A stretch of 64,000 nucleotides of DNA, from the NCBI RefSeq assembly GCF_001399455.2, contig NZ_LLEI02000053.1, positions 62,001-126,000 of the forward strand, written 5' to 3'. Numbering within the stretch: position 1 is the first letter of the stretch; each line of letters starts with the position of its first letter. The notes below the pieces were generated by a model. That model searched no databases. It was not told the DNA's origin and was given only the letters and a program-made list of their open reading frames with translations. Below, piece after piece: positions 1-7,976 of this stretch. Position numbers and translations under genes: made by a program. The DNA is from Vibrio bivalvicida (GTDB lineage: Bacteria; Pseudomonadota; Gammaproteobacteria; Enterobacterales; Vibrionaceae).

Positions 1-447
1 TTTATCTTGAACTGGGGTCTAGCAACTAAACCGTTCCTACTACTTCTAATCGGTCTGGGTTTCGGTGCTCTATACTTCTTCACATTTAGCTTCGCAATCC
101 GTGCATTCAACCTGAAATCACCAGGTCGTGAAGATGATGACGAAGAAGCAGCCGTAGCCCCAGCAGGTGAAGCGAAAAGCGGCGACCTAGCGCGTCAATA
201 CCTAAAAGCTCTAGGTGGTCACGATAACTTAACTTCAATTGACGCTTGTATCACTCGTCTACGTCTTACTCTAAAAGACCGCTCTGTAGCAGACGAAGTA
301 GTACTTAAGAAACTCGGCGCTAAAGGTGTTGTAAAACTAGGTGAGAACAACCTTCAAGTTATCCTTGGTCCACTAGCTGAAATCGTTGCTGGCGAAATGA
401 AAGCAATCGGTGCCAACGAAGATCTGTCGGATGTAAAACTTCCTTAA
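1..447 (+). CDS. nagE: PTS N-acetylglucosamine transporter, IIBC subunit, C-terminal part (5' end outside window)
   Basis: The frame is already open at base 1, so only the last 148 codons are present. The visible part is the final membrane helix of the IIC channel (a run ending in ALYFFTFSFAIRAF), an acidic linker, then a complete IIB domain whose phosphorylated cysteine sits in the motif DACITRLRL. The protein imports N-acetylglucosamine and phosphorylates it while it crosses the inner membrane. It stops right after IIB, without the IIA domain fused to the E. coli NagE, so phosphate probably comes from a separate IIA such as Crr (inference). It precedes glnS, as in E. coli. A glucose-type IIBC is the alternative; gene order favours NagE. 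Confidence 0.85.
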   Translation, partial: FILNWGLATKPFLLLLIGLGFGALYFFTFSFAIRAFNLKSPGREDDDEEAAVAPAGEAKSGDLARQYLKALGGHDNLTSIDACITRLRLTLKDRSVADEVVLKKLGAKGVVKLGENNLQVILGPLAEIVAGEMKAIGANEDLSDVKLP

Positions 448-474
448 TGACGACTCGTTAATAAGTGAATAACG

Positions 475-502
475 AAAACCTCCTTCGGGAGGTTTTCTTG
501 TT
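475..502 (+). terminator. Rho-independent terminator of nagE
   Basis: A GC-rich stem AAAACCTCC / GGAGGTTTT around a TTCG-type loop is followed by TCTTGTTTTTT, 27 bases after the nagE stop. Confidence 0.85.
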
Positions 503-714
503 TTTTGCGTACAGAAAACTCATTTGCTGAAAAGCTAACCACTGTTTTGGTTATCTGGCCAAGAAATCATTCATTATTTATTAAATTGCGCTCGGTTGTA
601 GTTGTGTAATGGGTGAGAATTGTGGATCATTAGACGTTATATGCTTTGGGTGGATTACTGCCACTTAAAGAAAGAATTTCTCTGAACAATACTACAACAA
701 TTGAGGTGCTATAG

Positions 715-2385
715 ATGAGTGAAGCTGAAGCTCGTCCATCGAATTTCATTCGCCAAATCATTGATAAAGATTTAGCGGATGGTAAACACACAAGCGTGCA
801 TACTCGTTTTCCGCCAGAGCCGAATGGTTATCTGCATATCGGTCACGCTAAGTCAATTTGCTTGAACTTCGGTATTGCTCAGGACTACCAGGGTAAATGT
901 AATCTTCGTTTTGATGATACCAACCCAGAAAAAGAAGACGTTGAATACGTTGAGTCAATTAAGAATGATGTGAGCTGGTTAGGTTTCGAGTGGGAGGGTG
1001 ATGTTTGTTACTCATCAAACTACTTCGACAAGCTATACGGCTATGCAGTGGAATTAATTAACAAAGGCTTAGCGTACGTTGAAGAGCTAAGTCCTGAGCA
1101 GATCCGTGAGTACCGTGGCACACTTACCGAGCCTGGTAAGCCAAGCCCGTACCGCGATCGCACACCTGAAGAAAACTTAGCGCTATTTGAGAAGATGCGT
1201 GACGGCGGTTTCGAAGAAGGTAAAGCGTGTCTACGTGCAAAGATTGATCTAGCATCTTCTTTCATTGTGCTGCGCGATCCTGTTCTTTACCGTGTGCGCT
1301 TTGCTGAGCACCACCAAACGGGTGACAAGTGGTGCATCTACCCAATGTACGACCTTACGCACTGTATCTCTGATGCGCTAGAAGGTATTACGCATTCTAT
1401 CTGTACTCTAGAGTTCATGGATAACCGTCGTCTGTACGACTGGGTTCTAGACAACATCACGATTGATTGTCAGCCGCGTCAGTACGAGTTTAGTCGCCTG
1501 AACCTAGAGTACACGGTGATGTCGAAGCGTAAGCTAAACCAACTAGTCACTGAGAACCTAGTGAATGGTTGGGACGATCCACGTATGCCGACTATTTCTG
1601 GTCTGCGTCGTCGTGGTTTCACGCCAGCTTCTATTCGTGAGTTCTGTAAACGTATTGGTGTCACTAAGCAAGACAACATGATTGAGATGAGTTCTCTAGA
1701 GTCTTGTATTCGTGATGACCTGAACGAAAACGCACCTCGCGCAATGGCGGTTCTTGATCCGGTTAAGATTGTCATTGAGAACTTTGAAGAAGGCAGCGTA
1801 GAGTCTTTGACAGTAGCAAATCATCCAAACAAACCTGATATGGGCGAGCGTGAAGTACCGTTCACCCGCGAAGTTTGGATTGAGCGCGAAGACTTCCGCG
1901 AAGAAGCTAACAAGAAGTACAAGCGACTGGTTCTGGGTAAAGAAGTGCGCCTACGCGGTGCTTACGTGATCAAAGCAGAGCGTATCGAAAAAGATGCAGA
2001 GGGTAACATTACCACTATCTTCTGTAGCTACGATGCAGACACATTAGGCAAGAACCCAGCTGATGGCCGTAAAGTGAAAGGTGTAATTCACTGGGTATCT
2101 GCTGATAAAGGTCTTCCAGCTGAGATTCGTCTTTACGATCGTCTGTTTACTATTGCAAATCCAGCAGCAGCGGATAACTTCGCAGAAACACTCAACCCAG
2201 AGTCACTAGTGAAACTGAACGGGTATGTTGAACCAAGCCTAGCTCAAGCACAAGCAGAGAAAGGCTTTCAGTTTGAGCGTATGGGTTATTTCTGTGCAGA
2301 TACTAAAGATTCGAAATCAGAAGCGTTAGTGTTTAACCGCACTGTTGGTCTTCGTGATACTTGGGCTAAAATCGAAGCTAAGTAG
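715..2385 (+). CDS. glnS: Glutamine--tRNA ligase
   Basis: Charges tRNA-Gln with glutamine in the cytoplasm (class I aminoacyl-tRNA synthetase). The HIGH-type ATP site is PPEPNGYLHIGHAKS at about residues 33-47 and the KMSKS-type loop is VMSKRK at about 267-272. The C-terminal half has the two anticodon-binding beta-barrels of this family. The length of 556 residues matches the E. coli enzyme (about 554). The ATG at 715 follows TTGAGGTGCTATAG, a good ribosome site. The gene stands alone between two terminators and keeps the enterobacterial position next to nagE and near fur. Identification is close to certain. Confidence 0.98.
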   Translation: MSEAEARPSNFIRQIIDKDLADGKHTSVHTRFPPEPNGYLHIGHAKSICLNFGIAQDYQGKCNLRFDDTNPEKEDVEYVESIKNDVSWLGFEWEGDVCYSSNYFDKLYGYAVELINKGLAYVEELSPEQIREYRGTLTEPGKPSPYRDRTPEENLALFEKMRDGGFEEGKACLRAKIDLASSFIVLRDPVLYRVRFAEHHQTGDKWCIYPMYDLTHCISDALEGITHSICTLEFMDNRRLYDWVLDNITIDCQPRQYEFSRLNLEYTVMSKRKLNQLVTENLVNGWDDPRMPTISGLRRRGFTPASIREFCKRIGVTKQDNMIEMSSLESCIRDDLNENAPRAMAVLDPVKIVIENFEEGSVESLTVANHPNKPDMGEREVPFTREVWIEREDFREEANKKYKRLVLGKEVRLRGAYVIKAERIEKDAEGNITTIFCSYDADTLGKNPADGRKVKGVIHWVSADKGLPAEIRLYDRLFTIANPAAADNFAETLNPESLVKLNGYVEPSLAQAQAEKGFQFERMGYFCADTKDSKSEALVFNRTVGLRDTWAKIEAK

Positions 2386-2402
2386 AACAGTAATCTAATG
2401 TT

Positions 2403-2432
2403 AAAAAGCCGGTCTTAGCGACTGGCTTTTTT
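2403..2432 (+). terminator. Terminator of glnS
   Basis: Stem AAAAGCCGGTC / GACTGGCTTTT with a short TTAGC loop and a T-run, 18 bases after the glnS stop. Confidence 0.85.
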
Positions 2433-2442
2433 GTGTGGGCAA

Positions 2443-2470
2443 TAAAAAACGCCAGCTTTGCTGACGTTTA
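2443..2470 (-). terminator. Terminator of fur
   Basis: Read on the minus strand: AACGTCAGC, loop AAA, GCTGGCGTT, then TTTT. It lies just downstream of the fur stop and back to back with the glnS terminator. Confidence 0.8.
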
Positions 2471-2493
2471 AATACGATGTTGAGAGTTGGTGA

Positions 2494-2940
2494 TTATTTA
2501 GACTTATGTGCGTCTGGGTTATTTTTACAGCTTCCATCTGCGCATTTACCGTAAAGGTATAAGCTGTGGTTGGTTAGTATCACATTGTATTGAGCGGCGA
2601 TTTCTTTCTGGCGCTCTTCAATGATGTCATCAGAGAACTCGATCACTTCACCGCAATCTAAACATACCAGGTGATCGTGGTGATGCTGTGTTGACAGTTC
2701 AAATACAGACTTACCACCTTCAAAGTGGTGGCGAGTTACGATACCTGCATCATCAAATTGGTTCAATACTCGGTATACCGTCGCTAGACCAATCTCTTCT
2801 CCTAGATCAATCAGCTTCTTGTACAGTTCTTCAGCACTGATATGTTGGCATTCAGGCTGCTGTAGTACTTCTAAAATCTTTAGTCTTGGAAGGGTAACTT
2901 TAAGACCAGCATCCTTAAGCGCTTGGTTATTGTCTGACAT
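2494..2940 (-). CDS. fur: Ferric uptake regulator Fur
   Basis: Iron-sensing transcriptional repressor of 148 residues. With Fe2+ bound it shuts off iron uptake genes. It begins MSDNNQALKDAGLKVT, with an N-terminal winged helix (residues about 1-85, recognition region GLATVYRVLNQF), then the metal-binding dimerisation domain with HHHDH and two Cys pairs (CLDC and CADGSC). I chose the ATG at 2940 because AGGAAAG precedes it and because family members start there; an upstream in-frame extension is not supported. fldA lies upstream on the same strand, as in E. coli, but here a DUF4442 gene on the opposite strand separates the two. Confidence 0.98.
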   Translation of the reverse strand: MSDNNQALKDAGLKVTLPRLKILEVLQQPECQHISAEELYKKLIDLGEEIGLATVYRVLNQFDDAGIVTRHHFEGGKSVFELSTQHHHDHLVCLDCGEVIEFSDDIIEERQKEIAAQYNVILTNHSLYLYGKCADGSCKNNPDAHKSK

Positions 2941-2992
2941 ATACTTTCCTGTTGATGATCTGCAGTTATTAACAGAATTCAATATTCCTATC

Positions 2993-2998
2993 ATTATA
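2993..2998 (-). promoter_or_regulatory. Likely -10 element of the fur promoter
   Basis: On the minus strand there is a perfect TATAAT about 53 bases before the fur ATG; the -35 is poor. Immediately downstream, TGATAGGAATATTGA resembles a weak half-conserved Fur box (about 9 of 14 positions), so autoregulation is possible but not shown. Confidence 0.4.
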
Positions 2999-3141
2999 GG
3001 GCAGTACTGTTAAACAATAAACCACGAAGTTCAAAGGGTTACTAGTATTTTTTTATAAACAGGTAAGAAGTCACTGATAAAACACATCAGACCAGTTACA
3101 ATTGGTTAACAAATAGTGAGGTAATCAGTTAAGGACAAGAA

Positions 3142-3645
3142 ATGAACAAATCATTGGCTAAAATATATAAACCAGGTGTGGTTAAATTTGCACTCAACTC
3201 ATGGCCACCTTTTTGGGGAGCTGGGATAAAAATCCTGTCGATCAGCGATGACTTTCGCGAGGTCAAAATGAAGCTCAAGCTGCGTTGGTGGAACAAGAAT
3301 GCCAATCGTACCCAATATGGTGGGAGTATATTCTCATTGACCGACCCAGTGTATTCTTTAATGTTAATGGGCATTTTAGGTGAGCGTTATTATGTGTGGG
3401 ATAAGGAAGCGAGCATCAATTTTATCAAGCCAGGGCAAAGTGATTTGTTTGCTGAATTTTGTGTCACACAACATCAACTCGAAGATATCTTAAGACAGAC
3501 TGCAGAAGGGGATAAGTCTTTTCCTGAATTCATCATTTACGTTAAAGATAATCATGGAAATATCGTTTCTGAAGTACAGCGCAAACTTTATGTGCGAAAA
3601 AAACCACAATTCAGAGAAGAAGATGGTGAAGAACAAGCGGCATAA
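3142..3645 (+). CDS. DUF4442 hot-dog-fold protein, putative thioesterase
   Basis: A 167-residue cytoplasmic protein of the DUF4442 family, which adopts the hot-dog fold of acyl-CoA thioesterases (family knowledge). The central helix region WNKNANRTQYGGSIFSLTDP resembles the thioesterase core in which a conserved Asn and Gly line the active site, and KPGQSDLFAEF starts the second half. The tail is charged. The substrate is unknown. The start ATG at 3142 is preceded by AAGGACAAGA. The gene is single, reads against its neighbours, and sits between fur and fldA where E. coli has no gene. It shares a terminator with fldA. Confidence 0.75.
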   Translation: MNKSLAKIYKPGVVKFALNSWPPFWGAGIKILSISDDFREVKMKLKLRWWNKNANRTQYGGSIFSLTDPVYSLMLMGILGERYYVWDKEASINFIKPGQSDLFAEFCVTQHQLEDILRQTAEGDKSFPEFIIYVKDNHGNIVSEVQRKLYVRKKPQFREEDGEEQAA

Positions 3646-3672
3646 AAAAACCTCCTTAGTGGAGGCTTTTTT
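3644..3672. terminator. Bidirectional terminator between the DUF4442 gene and fldA
   Basis: AAAAAACCTCC / GGAGGCTTTTTT with a TTAGT loop gives a T-run on both strands. It lies between two convergent genes. Confidence 0.8.
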
Positions 3673-3688
3673 ACAGTAAGTGATGAGG

Positions 3689-4222
3689 CTAGTCTTCTAG
3701 TTCTGCTAGGCACATCTCTTCGTGAATTTGTTTACACCAACTGTTGACACGCTCTTCAGTAAGTTCTGGTTGGCGGTCTTCATCGATACATAGACCAACG
3801 AATTGGCTCTCATCGCCTTCAACTAGGCCTTTAGAAGCTTCAAACTCATAGCCTTCAGTTGAAGTGTAGCCAAGGATAGTACCACCTTTCGCTTCAACGA
3901 TATCACGTACTGTACCCATAGCATCACAGAAGTACTCTGCGTAGTCTTCTTGGTCGCCACAGCCGAAGATTGCCACTAGCTTAGTCGAAAAATCGATTTG
4001 CTCTAGTTCTGGGAAAAAATCATCCCAGTCACATTGCGCTTCGCCATAGTACCAAGTTGGGATACCAAGAAGCAGAAGATCGAAGTTATCAATATCTTCT
4101 TTGCTGCTTTTAGCGATATCTTGAACGTGAACCAGTTGTTTACCTAGTTGCTTTTGAATCATCTTTGCAACAGCTTCAGTGTTACCTGTGTCGCTACCAA
4201 AGAAGATGCCTACACTTGCCAT
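3689..4222 (-). CDS. fldA: Flavodoxin FldA
   Basis: A 177-residue FMN electron carrier of the long-chain type, supplying low-potential electrons in the cytoplasm (for example to MetH, radical SAM enzymes and IspG/IspH in relatives). The FMN phosphate loop is GSDTGNTEAVAKMI at residues 9-22; LLGIPTWYYGEAQCDWDDF and IFGCGDQEDYAEYFCDA are the two isoalloxazine-contacting loops. It starts MASVGIFFG. The DUF2788 gene is 44 bases upstream on the same strand, so the two are probably co-transcribed, as with the ybfE-fldA arrangement of enterobacteria. Confidence 0.97.
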   Translation of the reverse strand: MASVGIFFGSDTGNTEAVAKMIQKQLGKQLVHVQDIAKSSKEDIDNFDLLLLGIPTWYYGEAQCDWDDFFPELEQIDFSTKLVAIFGCGDQEDYAEYFCDAMGTVRDIVEAKGGTILGYTSTEGYEFEASKGLVEGDESQFVGLCIDEDRQPELTEERVNSWCKQIHEEMCLAELED

Positions 4223-4266
4223 AGATTCGTTACCTTTACTAATTTCTGTTGTGGGCTCGGTTGATA

Positions 4267-4488
4267 TCAGCCGATACCACCACCTTCCCAGCTAAGCTGA
4301 ATAATGCCTTTGGCGATAAACCCAGCACAGCCAAGGAATAGGACTAACCATACAATGCGACGACCGAAAGGGGGAACATTACCCGCTTTTAAGACATCTT
4401 TTATCGCCATACCGATAAAGAAAAAGATAGACGCGAAAAGCAGATCGAGACCAATTGACTCGAGCATGTTCATGTAGTCGTAGAGCAT
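4267..4488 (-). CDS. DUF2788 small membrane protein
   Basis: 73 residues with two hydrophobic segments: LLFASIFFFIGMAIKDVL at about 15-32 and IVWLVLFLGCAGFIAKGII at about 45-63, with a basic turn between. This matches the DUF2788 family, found next to fldA in Vibrio and relatives; no function is known. The ATG at 4488 has AAGGGATTCC in front, which favours it over the internal ATG six codons later. It probably forms an operon with fldA downstream and ybfF upstream. Confidence 0.75.
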   Translation of the reverse strand: MLYDYMNMLESIGLDLLFASIFFFIGMAIKDVLKAGNVPPFGRRIVWLVLFLGCAGFIAKGIIQLSWEGGGIG

Positions 4489-4581
4489 GGAATCCCTTTA
4501 TGCCAAATTACTTGCGCCGCACTATACCACTGTTACTGAATAAAGTTAACGGGCATAGTACAACTGATCTCTCATTCTGTT

Positions 4582-5346
4582 TTACGTAATGAACTTGCGA
4601 ATAGCACGTATCACTTCAGCCGGCTTTTCAGCGTGCAACCAATGTCCGGTATTAGCGATAACATGGGCTTTAGCATTGCTGAACTGCTGTTTAACTTGCC
4701 CTTGGTGCTCTGCGGTTAAGTAATCCGAATCACCACCTTTGATAAACAGAGTAGGCGTAGAAATTGTCTCAATAGTTTGCCAACCAAGAATTTCCCAATA
4801 GTTGTCCCATAAGCTTTCAACATTAAACCGCCACGCCAAATGTTCCCCTGTGTTATACAAAGATTTACCAAGGAACTGCCTTACACCTTCTAATTCAATA
4901 TGCTCTGCTAAAATACCAAGTGCTTGCTTTCGTTGTGTCGGTTTTTGTTTTAATACGGCTTTAAGACCGTTGAATACATTGTCGTGCCGGCTTTGGGTGT
5001 ATTGAACCGGGGCCATATCTAAAACGAGCAACTTATCAACTTGATCTTGGGCGATTTCCGCTAATTTCATTGCTACCTTGCCACCCATAGAATGGCCAAC
5101 AATGGTGTAGTTGCTGAGGTTTAAGTGCTGAAGTAGTGCGTAAACATCTTGTGCCATTAGTGGGTAGCTGTGCTGGTCACTTTGAAATGAGATTCCATGA
5201 TTGCGCAGGTCAATACTCAACACTTGATGATCCTCTTTGAGGTCGCGTGCAAGCAAGCCTAGATTATCTAAGTTACCAAATAATCCATGGATCAATACAA
5301 TGGTGTGACCCTCACCTTCGAGTTTATAGTTGAGCAGTTGTGACAT
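4582..5346 (-). CDS. ybfF: Alpha/beta hydrolase, YbfF-type esterase
   Basis: A cytoplasmic serine esterase of 254 residues acting on acyl esters or thioesters of uncertain physiological identity. The oxyanion motif is IHGLFG (about 19-24), the nucleophile elbow GHSMGG with Ser86, the acid is probably the Asp in FIKGGDSDYLT, and the catalytic His is in NTGHWLHAEKP near 235. It lies divergent from seqA with 92 bases between, exactly as in E. coli, which supports the ybfF assignment. Confidence 0.9.
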   Translation of the reverse strand: MSQLLNYKLEGEGHTIVLIHGLFGNLDNLGLLARDLKEDHQVLSIDLRNHGISFQSDQHSYPLMAQDVYALLQHLNLSNYTIVGHSMGGKVAMKLAEIAQDQVDKLLVLDMAPVQYTQSRHDNVFNGLKAVLKQKPTQRKQALGILAEHIELEGVRQFLGKSLYNTGEHLAWRFNVESLWDNYWEILGWQTIETISTPTLFIKGGDSDYLTAEHQGQVKQQFSNAKAHVIANTGHWLHAEKPAEVIRAIRKFIT

Positions 5347-5396
5347 TTTATTCTATTCGTGACAGGTAAACCGTAGAGTCTCTTTAAAGATCTCGC

Positions 5397-5402
5397 TATA
5401 AT
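5397..5402 (+). promoter_or_regulatory. Probable -10 element upstream of seqA
   Basis: A perfect TATAAT lies 37 bases before the seqA start, but the -35 is weak. A GATC (5389-5392), the Dam site that SeqA protein reads when hemimethylated, overlaps the spacer, so Dam/SeqA influence on the gene is conceivable. Confidence 0.4.
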
Positions 5403-5438
5403 CCCCCAGAGTTTAAACATAGAGATTGTGAAAAGCGA

Positions 5439-5978
5439 ATGAAAACAATTGAGGTTGATGAGGATCTATACCGTTACATCGCAAGTCAAACCCAGCATAT
5501 TGGTGAGAGTGCTTCGGACATTTTACGTCGTCTTTTGATGACGCAAGCAGAAGAGTGTGCAACCAAACCGCAGGTAGTGGCGCAACCAAAGGGTGTAGTG
5601 GTTAGCAAAGATGCAATACAAGAACAAGCTGTAGACAGTGTTAAAGAGATGCGTTCATTACTTATCTCTGACGAATTTGCTGGTCTTAAAAAAGCAATTG
5701 ACCGCTTTATGCTGGTTCTGTCTACACTGCATCGCATTAACCCGAATGATTTTTCAGAAGCAACTCAGGTTAAAGGTCGTAAGCGTGTTTACTTCGCTGA
5801 TAATGAGCAGACGCTACTGGCGAATGGTAATACAACTAAGCCGAAGTCGATTCCTGGTTCACCATTTTGGGTTATTACCAATAACAACACTAGCCGCAAG
5901 AGGCAGATGGTTGACCAACTGATGGCGAGAATGAATTTTCCAGCAGACCTTATTGAGAAAGTGACTAACTCAATCTAG
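5439..5978 (+). CDS. seqA: Replication initiation negative regulator SeqA
   Basis: Binds hemimethylated GATC sites behind the replication fork and sequesters newly replicated oriC from DnaA. The 179 residues show the N-terminal filament-forming domain (MKTIEVDEDLYRYIASQT, then the helical ASDILRRLL), a variable linker, and a C-terminal DNA-binding domain. That domain contains RKRVYFADNEQTLL, PGSPFWVITNNNTSRKR and the final dimer helices. The E. coli protein is a similar length (181). It is followed by a strong terminator and then pgm, the partner in the E. coli seqA-pgm operon. Confidence 0.97.
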   Translation: MKTIEVDEDLYRYIASQTQHIGESASDILRRLLMTQAEECATKPQVVAQPKGVVVSKDAIQEQAVDSVKEMRSLLISDEFAGLKKAIDRFMLVLSTLHRINPNDFSEATQVKGRKRVYFADNEQTLLANGNTTKPKSIPGSPFWVITNNNTSRKRQMVDQLMARMNFPADLIEKVTNSI

Positions 5979-5991
5979 AGAATTCTGATAG

Positions 5992-6037
5992 AAACCTCAT
6001 AATGCACAACTCAGTTAACGTATTATGAGGTTTTTTT
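5992..6037 (+). terminator. Terminator between seqA and pgm
   Basis: A 12 bp stem AAACCTCATAAT / ATTATGAGGTTT with an 18-base loop and a T-run. It separates seqA from pgm, or attenuates read-through. Confidence 0.75.
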
Positions 6038-6068
6038 ATGTCTAAATATTTTTAAGAAAGGATGTCAA

Positions 6069-7715
6069 ATGGCTATGCACCCACGAGCGGGACAAAAAGC
6101 TCAACAGCAAGACCTGCATAATATACCAGCCCTCGTCGCAAATTATTTTCTTCTTCAACCTGACTCTTCCAATCCTAACCATAAAGTAGAATTTGGTACT
6201 TCTGGTCACCGTGGCAGTTCAGACAAGTCTACGTTCAATGAACACCATATTTTAGCGATTACTCAAGCCGTTGCGGAAGTTCGTGCAGAAAAAGGCACAA
6301 CAGGTCCACTGTTTGTTGGTAAAGATACTCATGCGTTATCTGAGCCAGCATTTTCAACAGTTGTAGAAGTGCTTGTCGCTAATGGTGTGCAAGTGATTGT
6401 TCAGACAGACAATGGTTATACGCCAACGCCGGGTGTTTCTCACGCTATTTTGACTTACAACTTGAAACATCAAGACAAAGCTGACGGCATTGTTATCACG
6501 CCTTCGCATAACCCACCGCAAGATGGCGGTATAAAATACAATCCAACTCATGGTGGCCCTGCTGAAGGTGAATTAACTCAAGCGATTCAAGATCGCGCTA
6601 ACCTACTGATTGCAGAAGGTTTACAAGGTGTGAAACGCATGCCGCTAGGTGATGCGAAATCATCTGAGTTATTTGACGAGCGTGATTTGGTGAAGCCTTA
6701 TATTGATGACTTAGTTAATGTTATCGACATGGAAGCGATCCAAAAAGCAGATCTTAAAATTGGAGTGGATCCGCTAGGCGGTAGCGGTATAGATTATTGG
6801 CGCCAAATCGGTGCTGCTTATAATCTAGATCTGACTTTGGTTAGTGAAGCAATTGACCCATCATTCCAGTTTATGTCGCTAGATAAAGATGGCGTCGTTC
6901 GTATGGACTGTTCATCCCCGTATGCAATGGCTGGGTTGCTAGCTCTTAAAGATGAGTATGATCTAGCATTTGGTAATGATCCAGATTATGACCGCCACGG
7001 TATCGTTACACCAAAAGGGCTAATGAACCCTAACCATTTCCTAGCAGTATGTATTGATTACCTGTACCGTCACCGCGAAGGTTGGGGCAAAGACGTTGCT
7101 GTTGGTAAGACACTGGTATCAAGTGCGCTGATTGACCGTGTAGTCGCTGACCTTGGTCGCGAACTTTGTGAAGTGCCAGTTGGCTTCAAATGGTTTGTTG
7201 ATGGTCTTTATGAGGGTAAATTCGGCTTTGGTGGTGAAGAGTCTGCGGGCGCTTCATTCTTACGTAAAGACGGTACACCTTGGTCAACTGACAAAGATGG
7301 CATCATCTTATGTCTGCTAGCCGCTGAAATTACTGCTGTAACAGGTAAGAACCCACAAGAATACTACGAAGAGCTAGCGGCGAAACACGGTGCGTCTGAG
7401 TACAACCGTATTCAAGCGGTGGCAAATGGCCCGCAAAAAGCAGTGTTGTCTAAGCTTTCTGCTGAAATGGTAACGGCAGAGATGCTAGCAGGTGATGCAA
7501 TTACTGCTCGCCTGACTCATGCTCCGGGTAATGGCGCTGCGATTGGTGGTCTAAAAGTCACTACTGAAAACGGCTGGTTTGCTGCTCGTCCGTCAGGTAC
7601 AGAAGATATTTACAAGATCTACTGTGAAAGCTTTAAAGGTGAAGAGCACTTGAAGCAAATCGAAGCTGAAGCACAAGAGATCGTGAATCAGGTATTTTCA
7701 GACGCAGGTCTCTAA
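6069..7715 (+). CDS. pgm: Phosphoglucomutase (alpha-D-glucose-specific)
   Basis: Interconverts glucose 1-phosphate and glucose 6-phosphate, linking glycolysis to UDP-glucose, glycogen and surface polysaccharide. 548 residues. The phosphoserine motif is TPSHNP with Ser146. The Mg2+ loop is DPDYDRHG, the sugar-binding loop GGEESAGASF, and the C-terminal phosphate loop RPSGTEDIYKIYCES. The ATG at 6069 follows AAGAAAGGATGTCAA. The size and motifs match the E. coli Pgm class rather than phosphomannomutases. It follows seqA across a terminator. Confidence 0.97.
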   Translation: MAMHPRAGQKAQQQDLHNIPALVANYFLLQPDSSNPNHKVEFGTSGHRGSSDKSTFNEHHILAITQAVAEVRAEKGTTGPLFVGKDTHALSEPAFSTVVEVLVANGVQVIVQTDNGYTPTPGVSHAILTYNLKHQDKADGIVITPSHNPPQDGGIKYNPTHGGPAEGELTQAIQDRANLLIAEGLQGVKRMPLGDAKSSELFDERDLVKPYIDDLVNVIDMEAIQKADLKIGVDPLGGSGIDYWRQIGAAYNLDLTLVSEAIDPSFQFMSLDKDGVVRMDCSSPYAMAGLLALKDEYDLAFGNDPDYDRHGIVTPKGLMNPNHFLAVCIDYLYRHREGWGKDVAVGKTLVSSALIDRVVADLGRELCEVPVGFKWFVDGLYEGKFGFGGEESAGASFLRKDGTPWSTDKDGIILCLLAAEITAVTGKNPQEYYEELAAKHGASEYNRIQAVANGPQKAVLSKLSAEMVTAEMLAGDAITARLTHAPGNGAAIGGLKVTTENGWFAARPSGTEDIYKIYCESFKGEEHLKQIEAEAQEIVNQVFSDAGL

Positions 7716-7738
7716 TTTCGACGACTAAGTGTTGCATC

Positions 7739-7767
7739 AAGGGCTGACAAGTTGTCAGCCCTTTTTG
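7739..7767 (+). terminator. Terminator of pgm
   Basis: AAGGGCTGAC / GTCAGCCCTT stem followed by TTTTG, 24 bases after the pgm stop. Confidence 0.85.
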
Positions 7768-7775
7768 TTGAGACT

Positions 7776-7829
7776 CGGGAACGGACTTCGTCCTATGGAG
7801 AGCGGGATCGGGCTTCACCCTGCGAGAGG
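7776..7829. repeat. Two-copy 27-bp tandem repeat with mini-hairpins
   Basis: Two imperfect units, 7776-7802 and 7803-7829, both begin CGGGA(A/T)CGG and are identical at about two thirds of positions. Each holds a small stem: GGA-CTTCG-TCC in the first and GGG-CTTCA-CCC in the second. The paired A/T to G/C change keeps the stem, which suggests selection on structure. No coding potential. Confidence 0.6.
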
Positions 7830-7836
7830 AATATTT

Positions 7837-7938
7837 GTCATTCCTTAGACCGAAGAATGAGGGAGTAAGGAATCTCTTTGATATTGCGTCTGTTATAAGA
7901 GATCCCCAACTCGCTCGTGCCTCACTCTTGAGGATGAC
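7837..7938. repeat. Imperfect intergenic inverted repeat of about 100 bp
   Basis: The ends are GTCAT and ATGAC, and the two arms (about 7837-7878 and 7897-7938) can pair through GGAATCTCTT with AAGAGATCC and, less well, through the outer parts. The arm text GAATGAGGGAGTAAGGAATC is close to a stretch at 21093-21112. This looks like one member of a dispersed palindromic repeat family of Vibrio intergenic DNA, similar in kind to MITE or ERIC-type elements. I recognise the style but not a formal name. Confidence 0.6.
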
Positions 7939-7976
7939 GATAAAAAGAGTTACAGACCCTTCTGATTAAATATTTA

